A DNA stretch of 64,000 nt, from the NCBI GenBank assembly GCA_014904985.1, contig MU129010.1:97195-161194 (forward strand). The letters run 5' to 3'. This document shows, piece by piece, positions 1 to 10,040 of the stretch; the stretch's first letter is position 1, and each line of letters begins with the position of its first letter. The DNA comes from Hydnum rufescens UP504 (Eukaryota > Basidiomycota > Agaricomycetes > Cantharellales > Hydnaceae). A model generated the notes under the pieces. That model was not told the DNA's origin. It saw only the letters and a program-made list of their open reading frames with translations, and ran no database searches. A program made the translations under genes and the position numbers.

Positions 1-1431
1 GGAATTCAGGACATGATGATCCTTCACCTGTTATGGTAATGTATCCTTGCAGCTTTTGGTCATCTGATCCTTGACCATCGCTGACTTTTGCCTTAGTCAT
101 TGCTTCAGCAAGTTGCTCAGTTTTGCCAATTCTGGTATTCTTCACTTCCTTATTGGTACCATGATTATCAGATTGGTGAACAGCTTCCTTTTGAATGTCC
201 TTTAACTTCTGACTCATTCATCTATATAGCAATTTTCCCCTAATGGTCTGTTCATGTGGGTATAATCATTGTTTCATTACCAGGTTGGATCTCAGAGTTG
301 GTTTAGGGTGTCATGGTCTATAGGCAGTGTAGAACTTCATGTATTTGCTACCATCCATTTTGTGCTTGTTGCCAGCTTGCAAAGCCACAACCTTGTTGGA
401 TTCTGATTTCTTCTGGCTTGCTGTGACACCTCATTGCAGATAACTTCTTTTACTCCTCTTGGGCTTGACCACTGTGTTGTGCCTTTGTGTAATGTCTTCC
501 CTAAGTTTGGATTCACTCTTGGTGATGCTGCTATTCAATGACTCCACTTGTGAGCACAGATTAGGTGGTTTGAGCATAAGCTTGTCTTGCAAACTTTCTG
601 GGTAAGGTCCCAATAGTGTCTTGACTTCTATTTTCAATGTGCTAATGTCTTCCTTACTAGACCCTTTGTCACTAATGACACTCTCAACTGGCGTTTTGAG
701 GTGGTTCAATCCCATTATACCATTGGTTGCGAATTCATGGTTCATCTTTGTTGGATTCTTATTGTTTGACTCATACTTGCTCGAGTCAGTCTCTATCTCC
801 CCTGTTTTGTGATTTCCAGGTGACTGAGTCCTTGTTGGACAGCTCTAAGGTAGATTCCTCAGTCCTTACTTGGTAGCTAGTCATACTAACTGTCCCCAAC
901 ACTCTCTCTAGATCCCAATTATTCAGCCTTAGTGATAGACCGACTATGCTACTACAGCATGACTTGGGCCTTTCTTTTGAGCAGTGCAATGATCTTGTGG
1001 GATCTCAAGGGTTATTGGTAGTGTAATATTGAGGCTTCTTCTGCTGTTCAGCCCTTCTGACTGCAGCTCCAAGTTCCAGATCATCTTTTGGGCTTGACTC
1101 CTTGGACCTGACATGAGATTCGATGCCCAACAGTTTATTTGCAACTTCAATGACACGCCATTGTTCCTCTGATCTGTCATCTAGGTGATAAGGATCCCAT
1201 TGTGTCACACAGCTACTTGATATGCTATTGGAGGAGTCTAAGGTGATGTATCACCCTGCCTTTACTTGGCAGTCAGTTGTGCCAGTTACTTTTGACAACC
1301 TCTTTATATTTGGACTAGCCCCAATGATTTTGTGACTACAATGCAACTTGTGCTTCTTTCTTGTACTCAAAGAACTCAGTAGTTTGGTGAGATCATAAGT
1401 ATCAGGTTGAAATTCTGTCCACCATTTAATC
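1..1431 (-). pseudogene. Repeated-module ORF remnant, distal part of a retroelement-like reading frame
   Basis: Minus-strand coding remnants broken by stops. Pieces such as RVIEVANKLLGIESHVRSKE (near 1,110-1,170) and TTDCQVKAG (near 1,251) align with better preserved modules at 2,044-2,736 and 6,006-6,572, so this is another degenerate unit of the same repeated protein. The unit at 1,251-1,431 continues directly into the coding sequence at 2,069 once the inserted element at 1,440-2,068 is ignored. The part below about 430 has no ORF I can relate to anything. I do not recognise the protein. Its position 3' of a retropepsin suggests a retroelement polyprotein tail or a captured repeated ORF. 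Confidence 0.45.
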
Positions 1432-1439
1432 ATTCTAAC

Positions 1440-2068
1440 TATGGTTGCCATGGTCAGGTTTTGGTCCGGTCTTGCCCAATTTGGGCAAAACCTAAACCTG
1501 ACCAGGTTCCAAAATCACCCATGAGGGCAAAACCTGAACCTGACCTGAGGTTCAGTTCCATTCAGGTCAGGTTCAGGTTTAAACCAGGTTTAAACCTGAA
1601 ACCTGAGGCATGAGGGAAGCCAACATTTTCAGGGGGTACTACAGAACATCTAGACCCTCTGCTCAAGTCTCTGCCTCTGCCACTCCCTTTACATCTTGCT
1701 TTAGATCCACATCTCCTGCTTAGCCCCCTTTCACTTCAATTTACTGCTCACACATCTTCTGGAGATGGTATTTAGTCACTACATTCTGTCATGTGACTTC
1801 TGACTCCAGAACTATAGTCACATGTGTAAATTGCCAGATTTGGTGCCAGAATAGTGGTCAATTTACATGGAATGGAACCTACACCCTAGCTTTCAGGTTC
1901 AGGTTTAAACCTGGTTTCAGACTGGTTTTTGGATTCAGGGAAAGGGCAAAACCTGAACCTGACCTGAAGAAAATGAAATGAAACCTGACCCCAATGGAAC
2001 CTGACCTGGGTCAGGTTCAGGTTTAAACTCAGGTTCCACAGGCTTAAACCTGAACCACAGCATCCATA
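1440..2068. mobile_element. MITE-like element copy A, 629 bp, 8-bp TSD
   Basis: The element begins TATGGTTGCC and ends GCATCCATA (imperfect terminal inverted repeats). It is flanked on both sides by the 8-bp direct repeat ATTCTAAC (1,432-1,439 and 2,069-2,076). Inside are many inverted copies of an AACCTGAACCTGACC / AGGTTCAGGTTTAAACC motif, so the element can fold extensively. It has no coding capacity and a second copy lies at 25,437-26,069. An 8-bp duplication with short TIRs is the habit of hAT-superfamily elements, so a non-autonomous hAT is the best guess. It interrupts a minus-strand reading frame that is continuous across the insertion when one TSD copy is removed. Confidence 0.75.
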
Positions 2069-2689
2069 ATTCTAACTGTAGCCTGAGCTCTTTTCAGTAG
2101 AGATTCACTTAATTTCTTGGACTCGATGCAGGACTCAACATTACTTGTGACCTCAATTGCATGCTGCCTTTCTCCCAACTCACTATCAACATGGTAACAA
2201 GCCCTGCCCATCATTTCCTGACTACCCAATATATTATCAGGCAGCCTTAAGGTAATGCGCTGTTTATCTCTTGCTTGATAGTCAGTCATGCTGACTATGA
2301 GAGTTTGATCAGTCAACTTCATTGCATCAGTTGCATGACTACAAGAGGACTCGCCTCTTTTCCTACTTGAAGAATTTGATAATTGTATGAAATCATCAGT
2401 GTGTGGTGGGACTTCTGCTTCTTGTTCGATTGTTCTGATCATAGCTTGAGTTCTTTTCAGTAGAGATCTGCCTAATTCCTCAAACTCAATGTGGGACTCG
2501 ACCCCTGATGGCCCATTTGCGACTTCAATGATCCCCCATTTATCTAATGTATTGAGGTTCTGATGGTTGCCTGAATCCATTTTCAGCTGAGCACTGATAA
2601 GGTATGACTCAAGAATAGTGCTAGCTAGTTTTTCTGATACATTGTAAGCAGGAATTTGACGTTGACTCCAGCTACAGTCCACGATATGA
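2069..2689 (-). pseudogene. Repeated-module ORF remnant (two units)
   Basis: An open minus-strand stretch (the reading frame runs 2,736 to 2,044) with two tandem copies of one module. The first contains IIEVANGPSGVESHIEFEEL then SLLKRTQAMIRT, the second AIEVTSNVESCIESKKLSES then LLKRAQATVR. Between them is RITLRLPDNILGSQ, which matches QYITLKPPNNVLGTQ in the 3,933-4,304 remnant. An N-terminal part, EKLASTILESYLISAQLKMD, matches EKLANMNFELYFINTQLQVD at 6,006-6,572. This is therefore a repeated, soluble-looking protein of unknown function. It carries no recognisable enzymatic motif. Confidence 0.5.
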
Positions 2690-3957
2690 GATCGAGAATG
2701 AAGAGAAGGGATCATGGGATCAATCCAGGTGTTCAAGTCCTTGAGAAAGAGCAGTCTTTGGATGGGAGAAATGTACTGCTCTGATAGAGACTATCTAAAC
2801 AGTGAATGAAGGGATCAAATCACACACTAAGTCCTCCTCTTGAGAACCTATCAAAAGCGTGATAAGTAGTGATTGTGTTGTGGAGTTTACCCTTGGACCA
2901 GTGGCAGTTTGTTAAGCCTTCAAAACTGGGGGTGAGGGGAAAGACAATGGAAACTCGCATCTCCTGCACTTAATATACATCACAGAAAAATTCTATGGTA
3001 ACCGACAGAAAGGTGGGATTAAGGCGAGAATGATGAAAAAGAAATCAAGTCAAAAGCTTGAAAACTGAAGGAGATATTCAATTAACAAGTCAGAACAGGG
3101 GAATATGGCTTAACCAAGGCATTCCTCCTCTCCTACTGAACAGAATCCCTTGGGGAAAGGTGGAACTGGTCGCCCTAGACGTACCCTCCATCGGACATAG
3201 GGTACCGGAACCATAATTGCCTTTAATAATCAGAAAAGCGGAGGTAAAAGTGGAATGAGACATGGGGAGACTAAATCACAGAAAGCCGAGTTCTAATTCT
3301 CTCGTTTTTACCTTGTTACCATTCGATGAGGATTTTCAGCGTCTCTCCAGGGGTGGTCGTTACTAACGAATTGGATCAAAACTGGTGGAGATATTCGCGA
3401 AATACTGAAGGATAGTGTGGAGCATGAGGTAAAATCGACCTGGAGGATGCAGTTAGTATCCGATAAATGCGTGTGTGGTACCTTTGGATAGGCATTAATA
3501 GTAGCTTTCTAGGAGCTGTCTTGCCGAGTCGATCCGATCAGAAATGAGGGAGATATTCACGAAATACTCCTTGAGAGTATGGGAATAGCCCCTATTTAGC
3601 ATGTGACTAATCCGCGAGTTGGATCCAAAGGATTAGGCAATCTTGATTATATAATTGGGACTCATATATTGCCCTTGAGGCAATGGCACAGAAGACTGGA
3701 TTGAGCATCAATGAAGAGGGCAAGTTGAATTGCCAAGGCCACAATTGGCTGGACTCGAGGTAAATACAAAATCAGGTGGTCTGTTGAAGACCTGGAGGTG
3801 GACAAATAATTGTCTTGTATACAAGGTGGAGGAGAAGCGAGTAGGCCACAGTTTTGAAAGAGGGGAATCCGTGCTATTTAATAATACAAGGAATGACGGA
3901 AAATGGAGGAGGCAGAATTGAACATATTGGATTCATTTGAGGAGGTAGTTGGGCAGT
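2690..3957. mobile_element. Probable inserted LTR-like element, about 1.27 kb
   Basis: Non-coding sequence separating two module remnants. The 7-bp word GATATGA occurs at both edges (2,683-2,689 and 3,958-3,964), consistent with a target duplication. The left 110 bp resembles 20,850-20,955, the start of another LTR-like copy. The interior has degenerate units of the type seen in the other LTR-like copies (a CTTTCTAGG-like word, then GGATC...AACTG, GAGATATTC and AAATACT) near 3,340-3,405 and 3,500-3,570. No ORF is convincing. I could not verify that removing it restores the reading frame, so the boundaries are tentative. Confidence 0.4.
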
Positions 3958-4304
3958 GATATGAATTCTATGTGGTAGGGATTTATCCCTCCAACAATGT
4001 GAGCACCCTTGATGCCATTATCAGGCAGTGCTCCAATGATCATGCTATACTGCAACTCCTCTGGCTCCCAAATAGTGCCACATTCTGTGAATTGTTCATT
4101 ACCAGTGTGTTTAGGTCTATTGTTAGTGCTAGCAATTACCTCACTCTGGTCTTGTGGACTTAGACTGTTTGACTCTTTGGACTGGACACAAGACTGGGTG
4201 CCTGTTGGCTCATTTGCATGGTAGTAAGCTTCCCCTATTGTTGCCTGAGTACCCAATACATTATTGGGTGGCTTTAAGGTAATGTACTGCTCATTTTTCA
4301 TTTG
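3958..4304 (-). pseudogene. Repeated-module ORF remnant
   Basis: Minus-strand coding remnant with QYITLKPPNNVLGTQATIGE followed by a VQSKESN-type segment, aligned with the modules at 2,044-2,736. With the LTR-like insertion 4,310-6,017 removed and one copy of the ATGGT duplication kept, the frame runs directly from ISTTDH (right of the insertion) into QMKNEQYITLK here, matching the uninterrupted module (MTDYQARDKQRITLR). A deletion-rich second copy of plus-strand bases 3,966-4,110 is found at 11,768-11,930. Confidence 0.5.
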
Positions 4305-4309
4305 ATGGT

Positions 4310-6017
4310 ATAGAAGAAGGGTTGGGAGCTCCAATGACTGTCAAATCAAAATCTGGTTCAGCCAGTGTGTAGATGGGAGACTGTATTTCTGTTGTTATTC
4401 ATTGGGTTGGTTCGTTTCAATGGTTGATCACACTCTGCAAGATGTGTATGGTGTTCAGTGGAGAATAGGATGGGATATGGACTAGCTGTAGTCAATGATA
4501 TATTGTCTGGGATGCTTGTAGAAAGGCTTATACATTGTGTAGGATGCTTGTGGAAAGGCTTATACATCTAGGATGCTTGTGGAAAGGCTTATATGTCATG
4601 TAGGATGCTTGTGGAAAGGCTTATACATAGGGGATGCTCATAGAAAGGCTCATACACTGTTCGCACTGTGCTGGTCTGTTTACTGATATTTGTGTATTCT
4701 TGTTTATGTTCTCCTGGTCAAAATGCGGATATCTGTGGGTTACAGACTGGTCAGTGCTTGGTTAGTCTTGTTAGTATGTTTCTTCCTTCTTTCTTCAAAA
4801 CCTGATTTGTATTTTGTTATGCTTACTTTTCCTTGGATGTCCAGCAACTCTAACCTTAGGTCCTGCAACTATCCTTGGCTTTAGTGATTTGCATAGAGGG
4901 CTTCCAGTGGCTTTGTCTCAACAACCTTGAAGATGACTTAGCTCCAGATGGCTTATAGATAGACTGTTCTTTAGAGGCAAGCAGAAAAGTTGACAGTGGT
5001 TGACAGTGATGATTTCCAGAGAGGAGATGATGGGGGATACAGGAAATCTACCAGCTTTTATACCTTTCTGAAGGTGGCTGTGTTTAAAGAAAATGACACC
5101 CTCATGGGTGAGTCATATGTGAGTCATAGATGAGAACAAAAGAAAAATAACAAAATGATGTCATAATGTGGTCATAGCTGAGTCATGCATAAAGAGAACA
5201 AATGGAATCATGGGGGGGTGATGTCATAGTGATGTCATTCATAAAGAGAACAAAAGGAATCATGAGGGGGGGTGATGTCACCAATTTGCTGAGCATGTGG
5301 AATGCTTGGAGCATGAGGTCACTGACCATGTGGAACATTCTGGGAGGCGAAATGAAAGGATATCTCCGGGTTTTGGAGATTAATTTGGGCATAGTCCAAT
5401 GGTTAAGGTGTTTTGTTGCTGGTTGATAATGGGGACAAGTGCATGGGATGGGATTCGATGCAAAAACAGCAGTTTGCATCCATAATAGACGTTCTTGGTA
5501 TCATTTGATGCGTATTTTTAACAGCTTTCTGGGCACGGTGGTTCCGAGCAGATTTGATGCGAACTGACAGAGAAATTCATTTTTTACTGATGGGTGTTGA
5601 TTCTGATAGTAATATCATTCTGTAGAGTTCAGTTTTGATCTGTTCTTTGCGTGCTCAGTACTGTTGGATGTGGATTTTTTATATCTTTCTAGGTGTGGCT
5701 GTTCTGAGAGGATTGGATGTGAACTGATGGATAAATTCGTTTTGTACTGGAAAATCCAGATTTTGATAGTAAAACTGGTCTGGAGAGTGCAGTTTTGGTT
5801 CGTTTGACTTGTGTTTGGTACCATTTGAAAGGTGTGAATTGTAGCTTTCCAAGCGCTATATGGGTGTACCTCTCCAATAAAAACTGACAGAGTTATAGAA
5901 CAAATTCAATTTCCATGCATAGCCATAATTAATTTCATAATTGGTCATGTGATTGTCCAATGGCTGGAAGTGGTGTGATTTCGCATTTTCTGATACTGGA
6001 TGTTTTTATCTTCCACA
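4310..6017 (-). mobile_element. LTR-like insertion, copy 1 (about 1.7 kb, 5-bp TSD)
   Basis: A repeat with a near full-length copy at 23,085-24,709 and a diverged copy at 20,850-21,937. It is flanked by the 5-bp direct repeat ATGGT (4,305-4,309 and 6,018-6,022). Read on the minus strand it starts TGTGGAAGATAAAAACATCC, but the opposite edge defined by the duplication ends TTCTAT rather than CA. It contains a 26-bp minisatellite (GGATGCTTGTGGAAAGGC plus TTATACAT, five units, about 4,508-4,655). It also holds three degenerate units of about 165 bp with AACTGACAGAGAAATTC-like cores (5,525-5,900). It has no protein-coding domain. The 5-bp TSD fits a solo LTR of a retrotransposon, although the unusual end leaves room for another class. 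Confidence 0.6.
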
Positions 6018-6022
6018 ATGGT

Positions 6023-6621
6023 CAGTTGTGCTGATTAGCTTGTGGTCCTCCCTACCTGAGGAGCTTGGAAACTCTACAAGGCTACCAATGTGCTTAGTAG
6101 TGTAAGGTTGTAGTTTTGCGTGTAGTTCAACCATGGCTTGAATCCCTTTTGATATGGATTCATTTAGCCTTTTAGACTGGGCACAAGACTTGACATCATC
6201 CGCAGCTTCAATTATCGGCTGTACATCTATCCTATCAAGATCCTGATGGTTGCCTGAGTCCACTTGTAGCTGAGTGTTGATAAAGTATAGTTCAAAATTC
6301 ATATTAGCTAGTTTTTCTGGTATACAGCCATTCCTGGGTCTGTTATTGGGTGGTTCTTCATCAATCACCCTATAGTGCGACTCTTTGGGTTCTCTTGATG
6401 TTTCTGCCATCTCTTGCAGTCCTTTGACACTCCAGCTGTTGTCCAAATATGGTACAGAGAGCTTCTTTTCAGTCTTGGATGTACTAATGTTCCTTAGTTT
6501 TGAATGCTCCTTATTGAGCAGCACAAGAACCTCATGTATTATGGGAGGGACTTCACCTTGTGACTTGCCCAATGTAGGGGCATCACCAGAACTTTCTGTT
6601 GTTGATGTATCAATTAGGTGA
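6023..6621 (-). pseudogene. Repeated-module ORF remnant next to the retropepsin
   Basis: Open minus-strand frame (6,572 to 6,006) containing GCIPEKLANMNFELYFINTQ, then PIIEAADDVKSCAQSKRLNE and GIQAMVELHAKLQPYTTKH. These align with units at 2,044-2,736 and, after excision of the MITE, with 1,251-2,076. The unit is interrupted after STTDH by the LTR-like insertion at 4,310-6,017. It follows the retropepsin frame on the same strand with a short gap, so it occupies the position where a reverse transcriptase would be expected in a gypsy element. No RT motif (such as YxDD) is present. Confidence 0.5.
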
Positions 6622-6650
6622 TCAGGTTTGCCATCCTGCCCAAGTGGATC

Positions 6651-7421
6651 TCAATAGGACTTATCCTCCTTTTCCCCTTTTGACATGCTAATACCTGTAA
6701 GTCCAGAGCTTTCTGTGCTTAATGTCAGCTCTGCTGGTGAGCCCTTAGGTTTGCCAATAGTAGCAGGGTTGCAAGATCCCCTATGAGTATATATTGTCTC
6801 TAGTAGCTGCTTTGTACTTTGGTTATAGGTGGCTGTCAAATCTTCAGATTTGCTGATGATGCATACCAAAGAGGTAGGTCTGGTGTCTTGGCTGGCACCC
6901 TCTCTTGTGCTTCCTTCCATGGGAGGAAGTAGCAAGCATCTACTGCTGTTTTTGTCTTCATTGGGAGACTGACCAGGCATACTACTCTCAATGGGGGTGG
7001 TTCCCTCATTTGTCTGCATGATGAAATGAGCTAAGGCTGTGGCCTCATGCTTCTGATTGACATTAAGGTTGACTATAAGAGACCCTCCTTGGGTATTCCC
7101 CTGTTCATAGAGCCTGAGGGACATGCTGTCTGGCATGCCTACCTCACCATAGCAGATTTCTGCCACAGCAGCTTTGAGCCAAGGCTGGCCAAATAAGAGG
7201 TCATAATCCAACCCAATTCTGCCATTCTTAACAAAGAAGATATGGTCAAATCTGAGACCCCCAATTCCAATGGGCACTTGCCTGCAGCATCCATGGAGGG
7301 TTTCAGTGTTTCCATTCACTCCTTTGATTCCCCAAGCAGCTCCTGCTGGGTCTAAGGGCAGTCTCAATTCTTCTTGTAGGTTACAAGACATGAGGTTTAG
7401 CTCAGAGCCAGTATCAATCAT
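6651..7421 (-). CDS. Retropepsin-like aspartic protease domain of a Ty3/gypsy-type element
   Basis: The reading frame starts MIDTGSELNLMS, which carries the D-T-G-S active-site signature of retroviral-type aspartic proteases. It is followed about 60 residues later by the hydrophobic LLFGQPWLK segment typical of the retropepsin fold near the flap and second half. The family dimerises and cleaves the element's polyprotein. The preceding frame upstream (7,569-8,061) is gag-like. After the domain the frame continues for over 100 residues of polar sequence and stops at 6,651. No reverse transcriptase follows, so the element is degenerate or non-autonomous. The first Met shown is inside the domain, so the true polyprotein starts further upstream. 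Identification as retropepsin is secure; the clade is inferred. Confidence 0.75.
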   Translation of the reverse strand: MIDTGSELNLMSCNLQEELRLPLDPAGAAWGIKGVNGNTETLHGCCRQVPIGIGGLRFDHIFFVKNGRIGLDYDLLFGQPWLKAAVAEICYGEVGMPDSMSLRLYEQGNTQGGSLIVNLNVNQKHEATALAHFIMQTNEGTTPIESSMPGQSPNEDKNSSRCLLLPPMEGSTREGASQDTRPTSLVCIISKSEDLTATYNQSTKQLLETIYTHRGSCNPATIGKPKGSPAELTLSTESSGLTGISMSKGEKEDKSY

Positions 7422-7568
7422 GGCTCTGATGTGCTCTTTCTCACCTATAGTTATATTGAGTCAGCCTGTACCCATAGCATAAAGGTATTTGTCTAGTACC
7501 TGCTTAAGCTCACTGACTTCAGCTGGCTTTGGTGCTTGTGGATGGGATTGAAAATAAGATAATGCAAG

Positions 7569-8401
7569 CTACTCTGTAAGTGTGTTCTCACTTTCATCAT
7601 CTGAGTCATATTCACTATCCCCCCATTCATCATTAGCTGCTACTGATCGTGCTTCATGTATATTAGCAGGAGCCTGGTCTGGGGACTCCTGCTTAGCAGT
7701 TTTGGTAAGCTGGTTGATATTCTTGGATACTTCTCCTGCTGCTCCTAGGATCTTGCGGAGGGGGAGGGTGATAGGTGAGTTCAAGATTTCATCTGAGTCC
7801 TTCCACATTCAACTGGTGGCAAAGGTCTGTAGTGAACTCATATTTGGGCATGGCATGGGGTACATATCCTCTTGGGGTAGCCTTAGTTGTCCCATCCACC
7901 ATCTCAATATCATCATTGGAGATATTGTTGAGTGGTTTCCTGCCCATAGGTGCTGTATTACTTTCCTCAGGCCTCCTAAGTATGGCTGGTGGATTGGGAA
8001 AGGAAGCTGGTGGATTGGTGAAAGGTAGATTGTTGGAAGGAGCTGGTGAGGCTTTAGCCATTGTTGGTCATGGTTGGGAAGGTAATTCAATGTATGGTTT
8101 CCCTTGGGTGGGTGCCTTGGTTGTGTGAATTCATTCTGCTGCTTCTAGCTGGATGTGAGGCTCAAAGTGGACATTCTTCCTCTCTGGCCATTCTGCCTCC
8201 ATAACCATCCATTGCCCATTAGCAGATATTTGTCCAGTTTCATCATGGATTCTGGGTTCTATGACACTGGTAGTGGATGCCCTGCTGAGATGAGGTGGTG
8301 CTCCTTTTCCCTTGGGACTGAGTCTTCTAACAGCTTGTTCCCTAGATTCTCCAGGTTGCAGTGTCAGGTTTGCAAGGTTAGTCCCATCTGCTGTGTAGAG
8401 C
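7569..8401 (-). pseudogene. Gag-like region upstream of the retropepsin
   Basis: Minus-strand frames encode YEFTTDLCHQLNVEGLR then ILNSPITLPLRKILGAAGEV and, further upstream (8,126-8,330), ISANGQWMVMEAEWPER. The order 'short conserved segment, LPLRKILG-type helix, acidic linker, retropepsin' is what I know from gag/protease polyproteins of gypsy-type elements in Agaricomycetes. At least two frame changes break the region (near 7,800 and 8,130). The upstream end is cut by the foldback repeat beginning at about 8,402. Bases 8,126-8,690 are repeated almost exactly at 13,131-13,690. Confidence 0.5.
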
Positions 8402-10040
8402 CCACCTCAGTCAGCCACTTGGGCTGACCTCAAAAGGAGTACCATTTGAGGTCATTTTGCCAGCCTAATGAGGGCTAATTTTCTTTGATGTCAATTGACA
8501 ATCCTCAAATTGACCTTATGGGAAATTTTGACATGACTCAATATCAATACTACATGGAGGGGTCGTAGCATAGGGGGACCAGGAAGGAGTCCAAAAACCC
8601 GGAAAATGCCCTTCTTGGGGTCAGCGGGCAATATGGCTTTATTGGTGATAGTCTCAAGTGCTTATAGTTATTGTTTTACTATTCTAATGAACTGGTTGCC
8701 CACCAATCACCAACTTTTCAACCAACCTACTTCCAGTGTATTCTGAGAACTTCTGGCCTCACAGTTCCTCATCTTCCCCTCATCTCCCCACTCAACATTG
8801 CCTGCAGGGTCAAATCATGGCCAATTTTGATGTTTTGGAGTCAATCAATTGTCTCATTCGTCTGAATCTGTCAAGAATATTTACGTGATGAACCGACCAC
8901 TTTCCACTGCACTATCCTCAATCTTCCATTTGGGTTCATGTGCCCCCCTGGGGGTAGGTGTTGTTTCTCAGGCTGTGTGTGGGTCATTCTGTGCACCCAA
9001 TCACAGCTTTTCAACACACCTACTTCAGTGTATTCTGAGAACATCTGGCCTCACAGTTCCTCATCTTCCCCTCATCTCCCACTCAACATCACCTGGGGGT
9101 CAAATCATGGCCAATTTTCAACATTCTTGGGATCAATCAATTTGTCTCATTCGTCCGAATCTATTGAGCATATTTAGCAACGAACTGACCACTTTCCACT
9201 GTGCTATCCTCAATCTTCCATTTTGGATTCATGTACCCCTCCTGGGGGCTAGGTGTTGTTGCTCAGGCTGTGTGTGGGTGCATTCTGTGTGCCCAGGTCA
9301 CAGCTTTTCAACACACCTACTTCCAGTGTATTCTGAGAACTTCTGGCCTCACAGTTCCTCATCTTCCCCTCATCTCCCACTCAACATCACCTGGGGCAGT
9401 CAAATCATGCCTGATTTTGGCATTCTTGGGGTCAATCAATTCATCTCATTCATCCAAATCCATCAAGCATATGTATGCAACAAACTGACTACTTTCCACT
9501 GTGCTATCCTCAATCTTCTATTTTGGTTCATGTGCCCCCCTGGGGACTAGTGTTGTTGCTCCAGGCTGTGTGTGGGTGCATTCTGTGCATCTAAATCACA
9601 GCTTCTCAAACACCCACTTGCAGTGTATTATGACCACTTCTGGCCTCACAGTTCCTCATCTTCTCCTGTCACTAATGTTGGTCAGTTACCTCTGCTGATC
9701 TCAAAAGGCATTCTTTCCCTGGCCAAGGGAATTGATCCTTTGTGTATTCTCATTGTATTGTAATAATTCCTCTTAATTTGTTCACATTCATTAGAATAGT
9801 AAAACAATAACTATAAGCACTTGAGACTATCACCAATAAAGCCATATTGCCCGCTGACCCCAAGAAGGCATTTTCCAGGTTTCTGGACTCCTTCCTGGTC
9901 CCCCTATGCTACGACCCCTCCATGTAGTATTGATATTGGGTCATGTCAAAATTTCCCATAAGGTCAATTTGAGGATTGTCAATTGACATCCAAGAAAATA
10001 ATCACTCAAATTAGGCTGAAAATGACCCTCAAAATGAAAT
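8402..10040. repeat. Truncated copy of the foldback element
   Basis: The left end (8,402-8,690) and right end (9,780-about 10,040) are inverted copies of each other and of the ends of the large foldback at 13,404-20,600. Between them lie about four 300-bp units (the word CACAGTTCCTCATCTTCC recurs at about 8,761, 9,053, 9,352 and 9,648). The right end decays around 10,025-10,040. Long plus-strand frames run through the repeat only because the unit length is close to a multiple of three; I do not treat them as genes. Confidence 0.7.
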
